Shown one piece after another: positions 6,794 to 7,113 of a stretch of DNA of 7,113 nt (the first letter of the stretch is position 1; every line of letters starts with the position of its first letter). The translations under genes and the position numbers were made by a program. The stretch spans positions 1-7,113 of the forward strand of contig CAZDCW010000048.1 of NCBI GenBank assembly GCA_964504135.1. The letters run 5' to 3'. Source of the stretch: JACPTG01 sp964504135 (lineage in GTDB: Archaea > Nanobdellota > Nanobdellia > Woesearchaeales > UBA10216). The notes below the pieces were generated by a model that worked only from the letters and a program-made list of their open reading frames with translations, had not been told where the DNA came from and did not search any database.

Positions 6794-7113
6794 TAAGGTC
6801 TATCAGGTATTTTCCCTCATCAACCTTGTAGATGAGTGGCTCGTTTTTGAACAGCTGAACCAAATCAAGCTCGTATTTGCCTGGCTCCATTACCCTGACT
6901 GTCTCCAGGTCCAGAACAACCGGCTCTTCGGAATATTCCTCCTCGCCCATTATTTCCAGCACGTCCTTTTCTATCTGCTGCTTTTCAGAGGCGGTCAGGG
7001 AAGCTGTCATCGCCTTTATCTTTTCCAGCTTCTCCTTTTTTATGTAGAAGAACAGCTTTCCGCCGCACTCGCACCCCTGCATTACCTCTCCTGCTTTGTC
7101 GTCGTAGAATGTG
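6765..7113 (-). CDS. ArvC/OapC-type (DUF2072) zinc-ribbon protein, 5' end outside the window
   Basis: The visible part is 115 residues plus stop. The frame stays open to the right edge, giving TFYDDKAGEV ahead of an internal ATG at 7082, so the true start and the first zinc-binding cysteine pair lie beyond 7113. What is seen is the second zinc knuckle (GCECGGKLFFY), a lysine- and glutamate-rich helical linker, and the family's typical C-terminal strand region: LDLETVRVMEPGKYELDL, then LFKNEPLIYKVDEGKYLIDL. These features match the archaeal DUF2072 family. In Haloferax, ArvC is encoded with the small GTPase ArvA and with ArvB (DUF2073), a set tied to extracellular vesicle formation; the exact role of ArvC is not established. 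Neither partner is in this window. The knuckle here is CxC rather than the more usual CxxC. The 3' end overlaps the convergent unknown gene. Confidence 0.8.
   Translation of the reverse strand, partial: TFYDDKAGEVMQGCECGGKLFFYIKKEKLEKIKAMTASLTASEKQQIEKDVLEIMGEEEYSEEPVVLDLETVRVMEPGKYELDLVQLFKNEPLIYKVDEGKYLIDLIRSFGQRKE

Noticed and set aside
1..7113. tRNA, rRNA, CRISPR arrays, insertion sequences, integrase sites
   Set aside because: I looked on both strands and saw no cloverleaf, spaced repeat array, transposase or terminal inverted repeat.

Overview
The window looks like chromosomal DNA from an archaeon. The signs are TATA boxes placed for leaderless transcripts, an archaeal-type single-protein Elp3, heavy use of AGG for arginine, and a DUF2072/ArvC-type zinc-ribbon protein, a family known from Euryarchaeota and related archaea. 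The short linker-poor layout would fit a small-genome lineage (DPANN-like), but that placement is a guess and no rRNA or other lineage marker is present.

Layout. Bases 1-111 hold no supported gene, only the promoter of the first gene. Bases 112-2808 (+) encode a P2-type cation-transporting ATPase. It overlaps by 11 bases a 12-helix major facilitator superfamily (MFS) transporter (2798-3973, +), so the two probably form a membrane-transport operon. After a 69-base gap with its own TATA box comes elp3 (4043-5716, +), the radical-SAM/GNAT enzyme that modifies wobble uridine 34 of tRNA. A 93-base intergenic stretch with TATA-like boxes and a perfect GC-rich inverted repeat leads to an unrecognised soluble 327-residue protein (5810-6793, +, GTG start). 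Its last 29 bases overlap, tail to tail, the 3' end of a minus-strand ArvC/DUF2072 zinc-ribbon gene whose 5' end lies beyond the right edge.

How the parts fit. The ATPase and MFS protein likely act together on ion or solute movement across the membrane. Elp3 belongs to translation. In Haloferax, ArvC-family proteins are encoded with a small GTPase (ArvA) that drives extracellular vesicle formation; those partners, if present, would lie to the right of this window. The unknown gene is the least explained element. Its inverted repeat, its position and its convergent overlap with the arvC-like gene make it the best lead here. No RNA gene, CRISPR array, insertion sequence or attachment site was seen.
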